Source of the DNA: Planctomycetaceae bacterium
Lineage (GTDB): Bacteria; Planctomycetota; Planctomycetia; Planctomycetales; Planctomycetaceae
Reading direction: 5' to 3'
Length of the DNA: 33,502 nucleotides
Assembly: GCA_947476295.1 (NCBI GenBank)
Contig: CANJQC010000053.1
Location: 1 to 33,502, forward strand
Positions 9,983-19,700 of the stretch are shown one piece after another. Within the stretch, counting starts at the first letter, position 1. Each line of letters begins with the position of its first letter. Below the pieces are notes generated by a model. That model ran no database searches. It was given only the letters and a program-made list of their open reading frames with translations, and was not told the origin of the DNA. Both the position numbers and the translations under genes were made by a program.

Positions 9983-10002
9983 CGGAATTCTTAAGAATTC
10001 CG
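9983..10002. promoter_or_regulatory. 20-bp perfect palindrome in the divergent intergenic region
   Basis: CGGAATTCTTAAGAATTCCG reads the same on both strands. It lies between the divergent NIPSNAP and cyclase genes, 82 bases upstream of the first and about 80-110 bases upstream of the second. The position suits a dimeric regulator, but no regulator family is recognised. Confidence 0.4.
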
Positions 10003-10081
10003 ATACGACGTTTACCAACTACGCATCCACCATGGGACAGTTGTCCAGACCCTGCAAAGTCACCCTCCAGCGGATTGGAAT

Positions 10082-11998
10082 GTGCCGCTGCCCGTATATA
10101 CTCCGCGTGCAATGTCTCATCCCTCCATTTCGCACCATGAAATCCTGTTGGCAACCGATCGCGTCAATGCGATGTTGCTTTCCAAACGCAATGACTACGG
10201 CTGGTGGACCGGGCGGTTATCGACGTCGGGGCTTTCGACCGCGACGGCTGTGATGGCGCTGCATAAAGCTGTCGTGGCGACGAGAGACGATGTTCAGCGG
10301 CTGCGATGGCAGAGACTGATCGATGGTGGATTGAAGTGGCTGGACGAACATCAGAACTCCGACGGCGGCTGGGGTGATACGGTTCTGAGTATCAGCAATA
10401 TCTCCACGACGATGCTGGCTCACGCCGTGTTTCGAGTTAGCGCCGCCGCGCAATGGAACGCGGTTATTGAATCCTCTGCGGCGTACATCGCAAAAGCCGG
10501 TGGTGTTGACGCTGTCATTAAACGTTACGGCAAGGATCGCACGTTCTCCGTTCCCATTCTGACTCACTGCGCGCTGGCGGGGATTGTGGATTGGAAGAAC
10601 GTGATTCCGCTGCCCTTTGAACTCGCCTGCGTGCCGCATCAATTGTATGCCGCAGTAAAGATGCCGGTCGTCAGTTACGCACTGCCGGCGTTGATTGCAA
10701 TTGGTCAGGTGATCTTCAAGCATCAGGGTCACTGGAATCCGGTGCTGCGATTGATCCGCCGCGCCGCCATCGCACCCTCGCTGAGAGTCCTGGAATCTAT
10801 CCAGCCGCCGAATGGAGGATTTCTTGAGGCGACTCCTCTGACCAGCTTTGTCTGCATGAGTCTGCTTGGCTGCGATTTGTTCGATCATGTGGTGACTCAG
10901 CGCTGTTTGAAATTCATCGAAGCGTCCGTTCGCGAAGACGGCAGTTGGCCGATTGATACGAGTCTGACGACGTGGGTGACTACGCTCAGTGTCAATGCTC
11001 TCGGCGAGCGGCAGGGCGTCAGCCGTTCGAGCGATCAGGAACGGACTCGGAGGGCTGACGCCCTGCCGCTCGCCATTCGCAATTGGCTGATTAACCAGCA
11101 ATACCGCAAAATCCATCCCTATACTCACGCAGCGCCAGGCGGTTGGTCGTGGACGGATTTGCCGGGCGGCGTTCCGGATGCTGACGACACTCCCGGAGCG
11201 ATGCTGGCGTTGATGAATCTGCGGCAACCGGACGAAGCGTTTTCATCGGACGAAGTCTCGTCGCTGCGTGCGGCGGCAACCTGGTTGCTGGACTTGCAGA
11301 ATCGCGATGGCGGCTGGCCGACATTTTGTCGGGGTTGGGGAACATTGCCGTTTGACCGGAGTTCCTGCGATTTGACTGCTCATGCCCTGCGAGCCCTCGA
11401 TTTGTGGCTAAAGCGGGTTTCGGGGACAGAAACGGGGTTGAAAACCCGCACCCAGCGGTCAATGCGACGCGGAATTCGGTATCTTCAAAACGTTCAAAGA
11501 ACGGACGGGACGTGGCTTCCGCTGTGGTTTGGCAATCAATTCAACGAAGACGACGAAAATCCCCTCTATGGAACGTCGCGAGTCGTCCGTGCTCTGGGTA
11601 CGATAGGCGAAGAATCGTCGGATTGCTGTCATAAAGCCGTGCGCTGGATTCTGGACAACCAAAACGACGACGGAGGCTGGTCGGCTCGTCGCGGTTTGGA
11701 AAGTTCCGTGGAAGAGACTGGACTGGCATTGGATAGTTTGGCGGGGTTAAAAATGGGGTCAGGCACCGTTGCCGGAACGCCCCAAGGGGTGCATGGTACA
11801 GCATTGCCTGACCCCGCTTTTAACTATGCCATTGACCGAGCGGCTCAGTGGCTGGCATTGCGAGTGAATAAAGGCACAGTGGATCGGCCAACTCCGATTG
11901 GCTTCTATTTTGCCCGACTCTGGTATTTTGAGGATCTTTACCCAATCATATTCGCGGCAGCGGGGTTAAACCGCTGGCGTGAGAATTCAAAAACTTGA
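10082..11998 (+). CDS. squalene-hopene-cyclase-like terpene cyclase (prenyltransferase/squalene oxidase repeats, DADDT motif)
   Basis: 638 residues from GTG at 10082, or 628 from ATG at 10112, which may be the real start; neither has a clear ribosome binding site. It is an alpha/alpha-barrel protein with QW-type repeats: QNSDGGWG (91-98), LQNRDGGWPTF (405-415), NVQRTDGTW (470-478) and NQNDDGGW (526-533). The motif PDADDT at about 365-370 corresponds to the DxDD proton donor of class II cyclases, and the C-terminus PIGFYFARLWYFEDLYPIIF is squalene-cyclase-like. The N-terminal WWTGRLSTSGLSTATAV segment fits a planctomycete branch. The substrate is unknown: squalene or a linear prenyl diphosphate. 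Two palindromic DNA elements lie in frame within the gene (11003-11074 and 11746-11824), adding about 24 and 26 residues at loops. It is followed by a prenyl synthase gene, implying one pathway. Confidence 0.82.
   Translation: MPLPVYTPRAMSHPSISHHEILLATDRVNAMLLSKRNDYGWWTGRLSTSGLSTATAVMALHKAVVATRDDVQRLRWQRLIDGGLKWLDEHQNSDGGWGDTVLSISNISTTMLAHAVFRVSAAAQWNAVIESSAAYIAKAGGVDAVIKRYGKDRTFSVPILTHCALAGIVDWKNVIPLPFELACVPHQLYAAVKMPVVSYALPALIAIGQVIFKHQGHWNPVLRLIRRAAIAPSLRVLESIQPPNGGFLEATPLTSFVCMSLLGCDLFDHVVTQRCLKFIEASVREDGSWPIDTSLTTWVTTLSVNALGERQGVSRSSDQERTRRADALPLAIRNWLINQQYRKIHPYTHAAPGGWSWTDLPGGVPDADDTPGAMLALMNLRQPDEAFSSDEVSSLRAAATWLLDLQNRDGGWPTFCRGWGTLPFDRSSCDLTAHALRALDLWLKRVSGTETGLKTRTQRSMRRGIRYLQNVQRTDGTWLPLWFGNQFNEDDENPLYGTSRVVRALGTIGEESSDCCHKAVRWILDNQNDDGGWSARRGLESSVEETGLALDSLAGLKMGSGTVAGTPQGVHGTALPDPAFNYAIDRAAQWLALRVNKGTVDRPTPIGFYFARLWYFEDLYPIIFAAAGLNRWRENSKT
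11003..11074. repeat. 72-bp palindromic element in frame inside the cyclase gene
   Basis: Two perfect 22-base inverted arms (11003-11024 and 11053-11074) surround a 28-base spacer that contains a smaller inverted pair (CGTTC/GAACG). The element is exactly 24 codons and encodes about GERQGVSRSSDQ..RADALPLA between the ALG and IRNWL segments of the cyclase, where homologous cyclases would normally continue without a charged insert. This is a REP/RPE-like insertion that kept the frame. Confidence 0.75.
11746..11824. repeat. second palindromic element in frame inside the cyclase gene
   Basis: Arms 11746-11765 and 11805-11824 are inverted complements at 18 of 20 positions, with a perfect 11-base core GGGGTCAGGCA/TGCCTGACCCC and an inner CCCC-AA-GGGG hairpin. 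It encodes a Gly/Pro-rich loop (GSGTVAGTPQGVHGTALPDP) between two helical segments. The core resembles REP-type repeats; no transposase is present here. Confidence 0.65.
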
Positions 11999-12013
11999 TG
12001 ATAGCGCAGCATC

Positions 12014-12089
12014 GTTTAACCCGTGTTCGCTGACCAGGCCGTCTGTTCCGTGATTGCGGAAAAACCTAGACCGCGACCACGGGTTAAAC
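12014..12089. repeat. inverted repeat between cyclase and prenyl synthase genes
   Basis: Twelve-base perfect arms GTTTAACCCGTG (12014-12025) and CACGGGTTAAAC (12078-12089) enclose 52 bases. It lies between the cyclase stop and the preferred GTG start of the next gene, so it would form a leader hairpin or is another palindromic insertion. There is no T-run to make it a classical terminator. Confidence 0.5.
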
Positions 12090-12145
12090 AGACGACCCAC
12101 CACCGACCTCCTGCCGAAAATCGCTCCTTTTTGGAGATCTTACCT

Positions 12146-14083
12146 GTGACAATTGCTCCTGTTGAAAAAAACTTCGTTGACGACGAAACCATGCGCTCTG
12201 AGTTTCCGGAAGAAACTCGAATGATGGACGACGACGATCCGGCTCCAGTGCGAAAGAAGGGCAAACGCCGCAGCACGACGCACCTGAAAGCTGTCCCGGA
12301 AACTCTGGAACTGCGAGAAAAGGTCAAAGCGGCCGCCGAAGAGTACGCTCGGCAGCTTGACCGCTGCCGCGCGTTTACACGCAATGAATTGGAACACCAC
12401 GGTCGCGCGCTGTTGGACCAAATGGGACTTCCGGAAAAATTCCTTGGCTTCTCGATGGTCATGGTCGGCAATTTTTTCTGGAAACAGCAGTTCCTCGCAA
12501 TTCCTTTCAATCGCCGGATGCTGCTGTTGCCACATTGTCTGAAGCACGCCGCAGGTTGTCCGGCGGAATACACCCAGTTCGGTCTCGACTGCGAGCGCTG
12601 CGGAGCGTGTTCGATTGCTGACTATAAAGTGCGAGCCGAACAGCTAGGTTACAAGGTACTCGTGGCGGAAGGCTCGCCGGTCGTTCTCAAGATTATCGTC
12701 TCCGGCTATATCGACGGCATTCTCGGAGTTGCCTGTTTGAACGTACTCGAAAAAGCCATCGACAAAGTTCTGATCGCGGGCGTTCCGTCATATGCCGTGC
12801 CGCTGCATTCAGGCGATTGCCTGAACACAACGCTCGACGATATCTGGGTCTGGGACGTGCTCGACAAGTACGAACCAATGCCAGAGAAGCCAACGACCAG
12901 CTATGTGCCGTTGATGCGGGCCTCTGCCAGGATGTTCGAATATGACTTCGATCGCCTGCTGCCGCGAGTTCGCACGAAAGATGAATCTCGCCGTCAGTCG
13001 CCCGTCGCATTCACTGAGGACATCGCCTACGACTGGCTCAGCAAAGGTGGCAAACGCTTTCGCCCGTTCATCACGCTGGCCGCCTGGCACGCTGCTTCCG
13101 GAAGCGGCTCGTTAACAATTGGCGATGCAACTCCTGAGATTCCCGATGCTGTCGCGCGAGTCGCGATGGCGATTGAAGCGTTTCACAAAGCGTCATTGGT
13201 TCACGACGATATTCAGGACGATGATCAGTATCGATATGGCCGTGAAACATTGCATCGACAGCACGGAGCCGGTCATGCGATCAACATCGGCGACTATCTG
13301 ATCGGCTTAGGTTATCGTTTGATTCATGCGGCTCGTGATCTAAGTCCCGAGATTGCGATCGATGTTCTCAACAGCATGTCAACTGCTCACATCCGCCTGT
13401 GCGACGGCCAGGGCGCGGAGATGGCGTTTCAGAAGTCACCGGACTGGAACCTGACACCGCTGGATGCGTTGCAGATCTATTCACTGAAAACGTCGCCTGC
13501 GTTTGAAGCAGCTCTGTATGCCGGGTTGCGAATGGCCGATCATACGCTGGCAAAGACGGATTTGGTCGCTCAATTCTGTCGTCACGTCGGCGTTGCGTTT
13601 CAGGTCCTGAATGACCTTAAAGACTGGCAGGGCGACACGGATAACAAGCTGGTTGCAGGTCAGGATGCCTTGGCGCTTCGTCCAACGGTGCTGCTGGCGT
13701 TGGCGCTGAAGGATGCGAATGAGCAGCAAAAGGCCAATCTGAAAGAAATCTTGGCCGAGACTTCCGGCGGTTCATCGAACCACAAGCATATTGAGCAATT
13801 GCGGGAGATTTTTCGAGCGTGTGACGTCTTCGAAAAAGCCGAATTCTATGTTGAGAGGTCTCGCCAAAAAGCCGAGGCGCTGGTAGCCGATATTGAAGAC
13901 GAGCAGATTCGGGATCTGCTGCAGTTCTTTGTCGAAACGGTTCTGGCGAGAGAACTGCCCCCAACGCCGCTCGAAGAAATGGGCACTGTGGTCGTGCCGC
14001 TTGGCAGTCGATCACTGTCACCGGCCTTGCCGATCGCTTCGGGATCGGTGGAACTGAAGATTTCGGAATTGAGTGCGAAGTAG
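12146..14083 (+). CDS. DUF116 - polyprenyl synthetase fusion protein
   Basis: 645 residues from GTG at 12146, chosen because GGAG lies nine bases upstream; an open frame extends back to 12023 through the inverted repeat. The N-terminal third is a DUF116 domain with clustered cysteines at about 131, 138, 149, 152 and 155 ([11 protein letters not shown], then CERCGAC), followed by [11 protein letters not shown] and [15 protein letters not shown], suggesting a metal or iron-sulfur site. The C-terminal part, from about residue 290, is an all-trans prenyl diphosphate synthase: GGKRFRP (301-307), first aspartate-rich motif DDIQDDD (354-360), [11 protein letters not shown], and second motif NDLKDW (489-494). 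RYG replaces the usual RRG after the first motif. It should condense isopentenyl diphosphate with an allylic diphosphate. Chain length is not predictable. It follows the cyclase gene by about 150 bases. Confidence 0.85.
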   Translation: MTIAPVEKNFVDDETMRSEFPEETRMMDDDDPAPVRKKGKRRSTTHLKAVPETLELREKVKAAAEEYARQLDRCRAFTRNELEHHGRALLDQMGLPEKFLGFSMVMVGNFFWKQQFLAIPFNRRMLLLPHCLKHAAGCPAEYTQFGLDCERCGACSIADYKVRAEQLGYKVLVAEGSPVVLKIIVSGYIDGILGVACLNVLEKAIDKVLIAGVPSYAVPLHSGDCLNTTLDDIWVWDVLDKYEPMPEKPTTSYVPLMRASARMFEYDFDRLLPRVRTKDESRRQSPVAFTEDIAYDWLSKGGKRFRPFITLAAWHAASGSGSLTIGDATPEIPDAVARVAMAIEAFHKASLVHDDIQDDDQYRYGRETLHRQHGAGHAINIGDYLIGLGYRLIHAARDLSPEIAIDVLNSMSTAHIRLCDGQGAEMAFQKSPDWNLTPLDALQIYSLKTSPAFEAALYAGLRMADHTLAKTDLVAQFCRHVGVAFQVLNDLKDWQGDTDNKLVAGQDALALRPTVLLALALKDANEQQKANLKEILAETSGGSSNHKHIEQLREIFRACDVFEKAEFYVERSRQKAEALVADIEDEQIRDLLQFFVETVLARELPPTPLEEMGTVVVPLGSRSLSPALPIASGSVELKISELSAK

Positions 14084-14100
14084 TTTGGGTCGTTGTCTCT

Positions 14101-15468
14101 ATGCGAACTTTAATCAAGGTTGTCGTGATCTTCGCCGTGCTTGGCGTGCTGGGCTATTTCGGATTTGTACAGGGGCGGGCATGGCTGGCTGAACGCAACA
14201 GGCCGCGATTCCGTACAGCCAGCGTGGAACAGGGCGATTTGCGAATCACGGTCAATGCAACCGGTGAAGTGCAGCCTACTCTATTCGTGCACATTGGAAG
14301 TTTCGTATCCGGGCCGATCAAGGAGCTGTTCGTAGATTTCAACGACGAAGTCAAAGTCGGTCAATTGCTGGCAAGGATCGACCCTCGGATTTATGAAGCA
14401 GCATTAGCTCGCGATGTGGCGGCGCTCGGAGCACGCGCAGGCGATGTGGCACGAGTGCAGGCAGAGCTGCAGCGTGCGCGTAACGATGAGAAACGATCCG
14501 CCGCACTGAAGGCCGAGAATGAAGACTTCATATCGCAATCTGAGCTGGATCAGTTTCGTTTTACTCGCATGTCACTCGAAGCTCAATTGCTGATGGCTGA
14601 ATCGTCAGTCATGCAGGCTAAAGCCACTCTGGCTAACTCCAAACTGAATGTGGACTATACCGAGATCAAGTCGCCTGTGGATGGAACAGTCATCGACAAG
14701 AAGATCAATGAAGGTCAGACACTGGCGGCGCAGTTTCAAGCGCCGGAATTATTCATTGTTGCGCCGAGAATGCGGGAAGAAATGCTCATCCATGCCTCCA
14801 TTGACGAAGCCGACATTGGATTGATCCGCAATGCCAAGGATTCAAATCAACCTCTCTATTTCTCTGTGGATGCGTATCCGGAAAGAGTGTTCAGCGGCGC
14901 GACAATCGAACAAATCCGGCTGAGTTCTACGATGAGTCAGAACGTCGTCACGTACCCTGTCATTGTATCCACCCCAAACCCGGATCTGAAACTGTTGCCC
15001 GGAATGACGGCTAACCTGACGTTCCAGATTAGTGAACTCAAAGATATCCTCAAAGTTCCAAATGCCGCACTGCGATATTTTCCAGACCCGACACTGGTGC
15101 GTGATGAGGACAAAAAACTGCTGGAACTCCATCTTGCGCCGGAGACGACTGAAGATACAGCGACCAGTTCTGAAACGCCACCGGTGGATGACATCGCCAA
15201 AGCCACCGTGGCTTCCAGCAGGCGCATTGTCTGGATTCAGGAGTCACAGGCGGACCGTCTCAGCGCCACTGACAAAGAAACATCGGAAACCAGTTCAACT
15301 GGCTCATCAGCATCAACAGCCGATGCATCTAGGAATTTGACAGGCAAGCTGCGTGGCATCCGCATCGAGATTGGTGACAGTGACTACCAGTTTACGCATG
15401 TCATCAGCGGCGATTTGAAGGCTGGTGATGAAGTGATCGTGGGCGTCAAACCGCCGGGGGCTCCATGA
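14101..15468 (+). CDS. efflux transporter periplasmic adaptor subunit (HlyD/MacA-like)
   Basis: 455 residues. A single N-terminal membrane segment (VVVIFAVLGVLGYFGFV) anchors it. It then shows the barrel-sandwich (biotinyl-lipoyl-like) half GEVQPTLFVHIGSFVSGPI, a coiled-coil hairpin at about 100-175, the second half YTEIKSPVDGTVIDKKINEGQT, and a beta-barrel domain. The membrane-proximal part carries a Ser/Thr/Glu-rich insert at about residues 345-420. Adaptors of this kind bridge an inner-membrane transporter to an outer-membrane exit duct. It starts 17 bases after the prenyl synthase gene and its last codon overlaps the permease start by four bases, so the two are translationally coupled; a shared transcript with the terpene genes is possible. 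Confidence 0.88.
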   Translation: MRTLIKVVVIFAVLGVLGYFGFVQGRAWLAERNRPRFRTASVEQGDLRITVNATGEVQPTLFVHIGSFVSGPIKELFVDFNDEVKVGQLLARIDPRIYEAALARDVAALGARAGDVARVQAELQRARNDEKRSAALKAENEDFISQSELDQFRFTRMSLEAQLLMAESSVMQAKATLANSKLNVDYTEIKSPVDGTVIDKKINEGQTLAAQFQAPELFIVAPRMREEMLIHASIDEADIGLIRNAKDSNQPLYFSVDAYPERVFSGATIEQIRLSSTMSQNVVTYPVIVSTPNPDLKLLPGMTANLTFQISELKDILKVPNAALRYFPDPTLVRDEDKKLLELHLAPETTEDTATSSETPPVDDIAKATVASSRRIVWIQESQADRLSATDKETSETSSTGSSASTADASRNLTGKLRGIRIEIGDSDYQFTHVISGDLKAGDEVIVGVKPPGAP

Positions 15469-16706
15469 GTTTTCTGCTGACGATCGCGGTGGCCGTCCGG
15501 GCGTTGCTTCGAAACAAAATGCGTGCCACGCTCACGGTGCTTGGCATCGTGATCGGCATTTCCGCCGTCACAACGATGGTGTCCATCGGCAGCAGTGCAG
15601 GACAACTTCTGCAGGATCAGTTGCAGTCGATCGGAACGAATTTTATCGTGGTTCAGCCGTCGTTTGAAAAGCGTCGAGGCGTGCAGAGTGGAAATCTGCC
15701 TTCTCTCACAAATGAAGACGCGATGGCCATCGGACGCGAATGCGAATCAGTGCTGGCGTATTCACCACTGGTTTTCGGAGTTAAACCGGTTGTTCGCGGC
15801 AACACGAACATGCAGCCCAAAGAAATGTGGGGCGTGGGTGTCGATTATCTGCGCGTCCGCACATGGGATATCGATGCTGGTGGTTTCTTCACCGAACGTG
15901 ACGAACGAGCGGGCAATTGCGTATGTGTCATCGGGCACACGATCGTACGGGAACTATTTCCGGCAGACAATCCAATCGGGCAACAGCTTCGGATCGGCAA
16001 CATCCCGTTTACCGTGGTTGGTGTGCTGGGAAAGAAGGGCGCTTCGCTCACAGGGGACGATCAGGATAACGTGATGTTGATGCCTTATACCACCGTTCAA
16101 AAACGCCTGCAGGGAACGTCATTCAACAATGTCAATGCGATCCTTGTCGGTGCGCGGGCTCCGGAACTGATCGACACAGCAAAAGCAGAGATTCTGCAGT
16201 TGCTGACAGATCGACACAGTATTGCACTTGGTCAGAAACCTGATTTTGAAGTCGTTACGAGTGCCCAGCTTTCGGAACTATTCGGCAAGATCACGGGTAT
16301 CATGACGGCACTCCTGGCATCGATCGCCGGGATTTCGCTGCTGGTTGGTGGAGTCGGCATCATGAATATCATGCTGGTCTCAGTGACGGAACGCACGCGG
16401 GAAATCGGCATTCGTATGGCCGTTGGCGCGCGAGGCCGGGACATTATGATTCAATTCCTGATTGAATCAGTGGTACTCAGCTGCTTCGGCGGTGCGATCG
16501 GCTTGGCCCTGGGAATCGGTGCATCCGTCGGTATTACCAAACTCATCAATTCGATCAGCAGTGGTGCCGACTGGCCGGTGTTTGTTTCGATCCCAGCCGG
16601 CGTCGTCGCGATGGTGTTTGCCGCCGTCGTCGGCCTAGTCTTCGGACTCTACCCCGCCTGGCGTGCCAGCCGCCTGGATCCGATCGACGCATTGCGATAT
16701 GAGTAA
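15465..16706 (+). CDS. ABC transporter permease (MacB/FtsX family), no ATPase domain
   Basis: 413 residues with the MacB layout: first membrane helix (LTVLGIVIGISAVTTMVSIG), a large periplasmic domain (about 45-260), then three membrane helices with the conserved GGVGIMNIMLVSVTERTREIGIRMAVGARGRD... cytoplasmic loop and a final SRLDPIDALRYE tail. It works with the adaptor encoded just upstream. The protein lacks Walker motifs, and no ATP-binding subunit gene follows: the next gene is on the opposite strand. The missing ATPase must be encoded elsewhere if the system is functional. Start overlaps the adaptor stop (ATGA). Confidence 0.9.
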   Translation: MSFLLTIAVAVRALLRNKMRATLTVLGIVIGISAVTTMVSIGSSAGQLLQDQLQSIGTNFIVVQPSFEKRRGVQSGNLPSLTNEDAMAIGRECESVLAYSPLVFGVKPVVRGNTNMQPKEMWGVGVDYLRVRTWDIDAGGFFTERDERAGNCVCVIGHTIVRELFPADNPIGQQLRIGNIPFTVVGVLGKKGASLTGDDQDNVMLMPYTTVQKRLQGTSFNNVNAILVGARAPELIDTAKAEILQLLTDRHSIALGQKPDFEVVTSAQLSELFGKITGIMTALLASIAGISLLVGGVGIMNIMLVSVTERTREIGIRMAVGARGRDIMIQFLIESVVLSCFGGAIGLALGIGASVGITKLINSISSGADWPVFVSIPAGVVAMVFAAVVGLVFGLYPAWRASRLDPIDALRYE

Positions 16707-16740
16707 GACAAGGCCCGGAAGTAAAAATACCCGTTTGACA

Positions 16741-16771
16741 CAAAAAATTGGCAGCAGGAACACCGCTGCCA
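16741..16771 (-). terminator. rho-independent terminator downstream of the PSD1-LamG gene
   Basis: Seven-base perfect stem TGGCAGC/GCTGCCA (16749-16755, 16765-16771) with a nine-base loop. Read on the minus strand it is followed by ATTTTTT, about 26 bases after the PSD1-LamG stop codon. On the plus strand it lies about 43 bases after the permease stop and is followed by GTTTCTT, so it may serve both convergent genes. Confidence 0.7.
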
Positions 16772-16796
16772 GTTTCTTCTGCCAGTGATCTTGACG

Positions 16797-19700
16797 CTAC
16801 TTTACGTATAGGAACTCGCTCGAGTTCAGAATGACATGGCACAGATCGGCCAGCGCTGCATGAGCGGGCGTCGCGGGTGTGTTGCTGCCTTGTTGCGCCG
16901 ACAGACGCAGTGCGTGGTCGGACGAATCTTCAAGAATCCCAGGGACTGGTTCGAATTGCCAAAAGCCGTGAGTCTCGGAAACAGGCTTCTCGGAAATCAA
17001 AAGCAGTTGTTGCACGGGCAACGCAGTGGAAGACAGTCGAACGTCATCCAGCAGGCCATCAAAGAAGCTGTCATTGGAACCAGTGCGGAATCCAAGACTC
17101 AGCGGGACCGAATTACTGACGTCTGAAGAAATACTGTGCTTGATCGCCGCGACCTGCATGAGTTCGTCGTCATTTGCCAGGTTTTTCAGGTAAAAAGTCG
17201 CCGTTCCGGAATCCGGCCCGGAAGCCGCAGGAGTCACGCTCACGGCAGCAAAGTACGGCGTATTCAATTCCACGTGCTGATCCGAAAACAAGGCGACTTC
17301 GCGGAGACCTTCCCCATCCGCGTCCCCGAACAGTTGCAGCACAAGCGTCTGCGGTTTGCGACGCGATGCCTTGCCAGTGACACCAAACGACCAGCCGGAT
17401 TGCTCTTTTTTCTCGTCCCATTTTGCGGCAATCGTCCGGATAGCTCCAGACTCGTAAACTGAACGTATCTGCAGACACGCCTCGACCGTAAAAGTCGCCC
17501 CATGGCGCAACTCAGCAGAATCAGCCGACAGTCTGAGCGGTCTTTCATTTGGATCAATAATCACCGCCTGACCATCACGGTGCGGAATTCGTCCGATCGG
17601 CACTGCGGCAAGTTCCATACTCGTGCGTTCGGAAGCAATGCGTTCAGTCTGCTCAACAATAAACTGCTGCGCATCTAAAACTTCTGCATCCGAAGGCCAG
17701 CGTCCCAGTGCGGATGTCCAAAGGGACTGCAGCCGCTCGCGCGTTCTTCTCAACTCCTCCGGGGCCGACGTTGCTGGATCCCCGGTCGCTGAATGTCCAA
17801 GGCGATCAGCAAACTTTAGACTGTGGTTCATCATGATCTGACTGTTGAATAACTGCAACGACTGCACGGGCGATGTCGTGGTGTCGCGAGACGACGTACT
17901 TGTGAAGAAGAGCGGCAGATCAAAAACATCCAGCAACGCATCGCGTTCGTTTCGCATCACTCGCAGGTAGATCGATCGGCGCGGAACATCAGATTGAACT
18001 CCGGGGCCGCCCGCCTTCAGATCCAGTTGCCCCGTGACTGCAAGAATGGCATCGCGAATCTGTTCAGCGTCCAGACGCCGAGTATTGAATCGCCAGTAAA
18101 ATCGGTTCGCGGGATCCACAATTTGATACGCCGCCAGCTGAGGATGTTGAGACGACTGTCGGTACGTCGCGGACGTCACGATTATTCGATGCAGATCTTT
18201 TAGCTGCCATCCGTTGTTGACAAAGTGATCTGTGAGCCAGTCCAGCAGTTCCGGATGCGACGGCGACCCGCCGAGCGTTCCAAAATCGCTGGCATTCTGC
18301 GCCAAACCTCGCCCGAAATGTCCCTGCCAGATGCGGTTAACAATCACGCGAGTCGATAGCGGGTTGTCGGCCTGCGTGAGCCATTTGGCCAGAGCCGAGC
18401 GTCGCCCCGTGGTTTTTTTATTCGCGTCAGGCGGATCAATCGCGGCGTCGCCTGAATCGATAATGCTCAAATATCCTGGTCCCACTTCGGTCAAACGTTT
18501 CGGAATGATCGTTGGCGGAGCATGACTGCCAACATCCGTCACAACCATCGCGGTGGGAAGCGCCGCGGGTCGCGCGCTGTTGTGTTTCTCCATGTTCCGA
18601 CGCAGTTCGAGCAAGCGATCTTTCCTGTCGCCTTTGATTTTGTCATCAAGCCGATCATATTCGTAATCCACCTGACGCCACGCCAGATTGCGCAACTGAT
18701 GTTCCAGCGGCGGCAGCGATTCCGCCGGTGCGTTCAGTATGTGCTGAATGTCCATCGGAAATATTTCTATCGCGTCCCGTGTGACTTTGCTGCGGTACGG
18801 TGCTTCAAGCTCCGCGATCTGAGTTCTCAGCTCGACAGTCTGAGTTTCCCATTCCAGCAGCTGCGATTCAAACGACTGCTGTTCCGCTGTTGCAGCCACC
18901 ACGAATTTGTCCTGGGGATCGATCGCTTCGAAGAATGCGCGCAGGCGGAAGTAATCCTTTTGAAGAACAGGATCAAACTTATGGTCGTGACATCGCGCGC
19001 ACTGCAGTCCGACGCCAAGGAACACGTCTCCCGTGGTGTCGGTAATCTCATTCAGAATAATGTCCCACTGGCCCCGCACGTCGCGGTTGTTGTATTCGTA
19101 GATCCAGTGTCGCATGTAGCCGGTCGCAATCAATGCGTCGGAGCTGTCAGGAAACATTTCATCCCCGGCCAGTTGTTCCTGCACAAAGCGATCCCAAGGC
19201 TTGTCACTGTTCAGCGAACGAATGATATAATCACGAAATCGCCAGGCGTCCGGACGGTAGTGATCGATTCGATAGCCATCGGAATCCGCGTAACGGACAA
19301 TGTCCAGCCAGTGCCGCGCCCAGCGTTCACCATAGTGCGGACTTGCGAGCAGGCGATCTACCAGCTTGTCGTAAGCTCCAGGATTAATGTCGGATACAAA
19401 GTTGGCAACCTCTTCTGCCGTCGGTGGCAAACCGATAAGGTCAAACGACAACCGCCGAATGAGGGCAGCTCGATCGGCTTCTGCCGCTGGCTGAAGATTC
19501 TGCTTCGCCAGTCCGGCGTGAATGAATCGATCGATCTCATTGCGACTCCAGCGATCTTCGGCGTCCACAGGAGGTGCGACTGCTTTCACGGGCTGCAGAG
19601 CCCACCAGGCACGTTCTTCATTGCTGAAGCCACGTTCTGCCTTTTTCATGGCGGCAGCACCAGCCTTCGCCCACGGGGCGCCGCGCCGAACCCATTCATC

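Noticed and set aside
10217-11227. Minus-strand open frame of 336 codons
   Set aside because: It is antisense to the cyclase gene, whose motifs are clear, and its translation is Arg/Gln-rich without domain signals.
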